A stretch of DNA of 64,000 nucleotides from Areca catechu (taxonomy: Eukaryota > Streptophyta > Magnoliopsida > Arecales > Arecaceae). The position numbers were made by a program, and so were the translations under genes. Positions 63,511 to 64,000 of the stretch are shown one piece after another. A model generated the notes under the pieces. It searched no databases. It was given only the letters and a program-made list of their open reading frames with translations, and was not told where the DNA came from. Within the stretch, counting starts at the first letter, position 1, and each line of letters opens with the position of its first letter. The DNA lies in contig JAHSVC010000034.1 in the NCBI GenBank assembly GCA_021397845.1, positions 310,001 through 374,000 of the forward strand. The letters run 5' to 3'.

Positions 63511-64000
63511 GCTTGCTTCTTTCTATCAACAAGAAGCACCTGAGCCTTATCTCCTTTAGAGTAGCTCTCAGCTGTCTTAAGCATGTTAAGCAGCTCTGGC
63601 AATAAAGTATTCAGTTTGTTCATATGGTAGTTAAGAACAAACTAAGAGAAGGAATCTGGGAGTGACTGCAGGATCAAGTCTTGAATGAGTTTCACCATCC
63701 ATGACAAATCCTAATTGACTCAATCGAGTGATCAAGTCAATCATTTTCAGCACATGGGTTTGCACAGTACCCTCACTCATCTATACTCAGAACAACTGCT
63801 TCGATATTTTATATCGTGCAGCCCTACTTTGCTCTCATAAAGCTCCTTTAGATTGAGCAAAATATGGACTGAGGTTCCATACCTTCATGTTGTCTTTAAA
63901 GCTCGTTGCTCATCGAGGCCAACATGATGCACCTAACAAGTTGTACTATCATTTTGCCACATTATGTGTGTGGCAATTTCCTCTCTGATGCATCCTCTTC
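63511..64000 (-). pseudogene. gag C-terminal part of element F, runs off the window
   Basis: The minus strand reads 'TVQTHVLKMIDLITRLSQLG' followed by 'FVMDGE' (63670-63775) and 'LNYHMNKLN'-type text (63605-63640) with a shift. This is the UBN2-type copia gag. Several stops; the N-terminal part is beyond 64000. Confidence 0.7.

Larger units (their letters stand above)
57837..64000 (-). mobile_element. Ty1/copia retrotransposon on minus strand (element F), 5' part beyond window
   Basis: In minus orientation the visible parts are gag C-terminal (64000-63511), nucleocapsid/protease (63510-63031), integrase (about 62990-61540), RT (61536-60823), RNase H (60792-60325), PPT and 3' LTR (60221-57837). 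This is copia order. RT and RNase H are long open frames, so it is better preserved than the Sirevirus copy, but integrase and gag hold stops. The left flank is TTTTG (57832-57836); the partner TSD lies outside. Confidence 0.85.

Overview
The window is plant nuclear DNA built almost wholly from transposable elements. There are no bacterial or organellar genes. Ty3/gypsy and Ty1/copia pol domains, a plant-type patatin exon set with GT/AG introns, tRNA-iMet primer-binding sites, a plant SINE and Tourist- and hAT-like MITEs all point to a flowering plant. Sirevirus-type copia and Tat and chromovirus gypsy elements would suit a large monocot genome such as a palm, but the species is inferred only loosely and is not proven.

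From 1424 to 48928 the window is one nest of LTR retrotransposons, and most borders can be read to the base from target-site duplications (TSDs). The outermost and oldest element (D) is a minus-strand Tat-type gypsy. Its gag lies at 43.6-45.3 kb, PR-RT-RNase H at 41.2-43.6 kb and integrase at 34.4-35.0 plus 12.05-12.94 kb. An antisense (plus-strand) accessory ORF with apparent introns lies at 2.67-4.97 kb, and the LTRs carry a ~75-bp minisatellite. Four insertions sit in D: C (5967-12044, minus, TSD TAACT), A (12942-34426, plus, TSD GGGAC), B (34967-41237, plus, TSD AGAGG) and a copia solo LTR (46088-48530, TSD GGGAG). A copia LTR (1-1423) also cuts D's 3' LTR. Element A is itself split by a Sirevirus-like copia (18505-31402, TSD AGAAT), whose gag is split by a minus-strand chromovirus-type solo LTR (20774-22513, TSD GAAGA). 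That gives four levels of nesting.

A is a degenerate full-length chromovirus. B and C are non-autonomous relatives that have lost RT and the integrase core. They keep the integrase C-terminal chromodomain and share their own gag-like/acidic ORF ending in a conserved Trp/His/Cys-rich segment. A, B, C and the solo LTR share the same LTR termini (TGGTG...CATCA) although much of their LTR sequence differs, which suggests trans-mobilisation by common machinery. The Sirevirus copy has arrays of the palindrome GTGTCGACAC in both LTRs and again between pol and a downstream envelope-like (plant transposon protein) ORF.

From 48929 to 57836 is the least repeat-dense part. It holds a LINE zf-RVT fragment (49.87-50.33 kb) and the C-terminal exons of a patatin-like phospholipase on the minus strand that lack the nucleophile region and carry frameshifts. 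It also holds a tRNA-type SINE with 15-bp TSDs, a tandem TRIM (three LTRs, two internal regions) interrupted by a Tourist-like AT-rich MITE, an hAT-like MITE, an (AT)26 microsatellite and a plus-strand copia gag fragment. From 57837 to the right edge is a second, minus-strand copia whose 3' LTR, RNase H, RT, broken integrase, protease and part of gag are in view.

No intact cellular gene was found. Nearly every retroelement reading frame carries stops or frameshifts. The most useful content is the insertion order, the cis-motif arrays and the ORF families of the non-autonomous elements.
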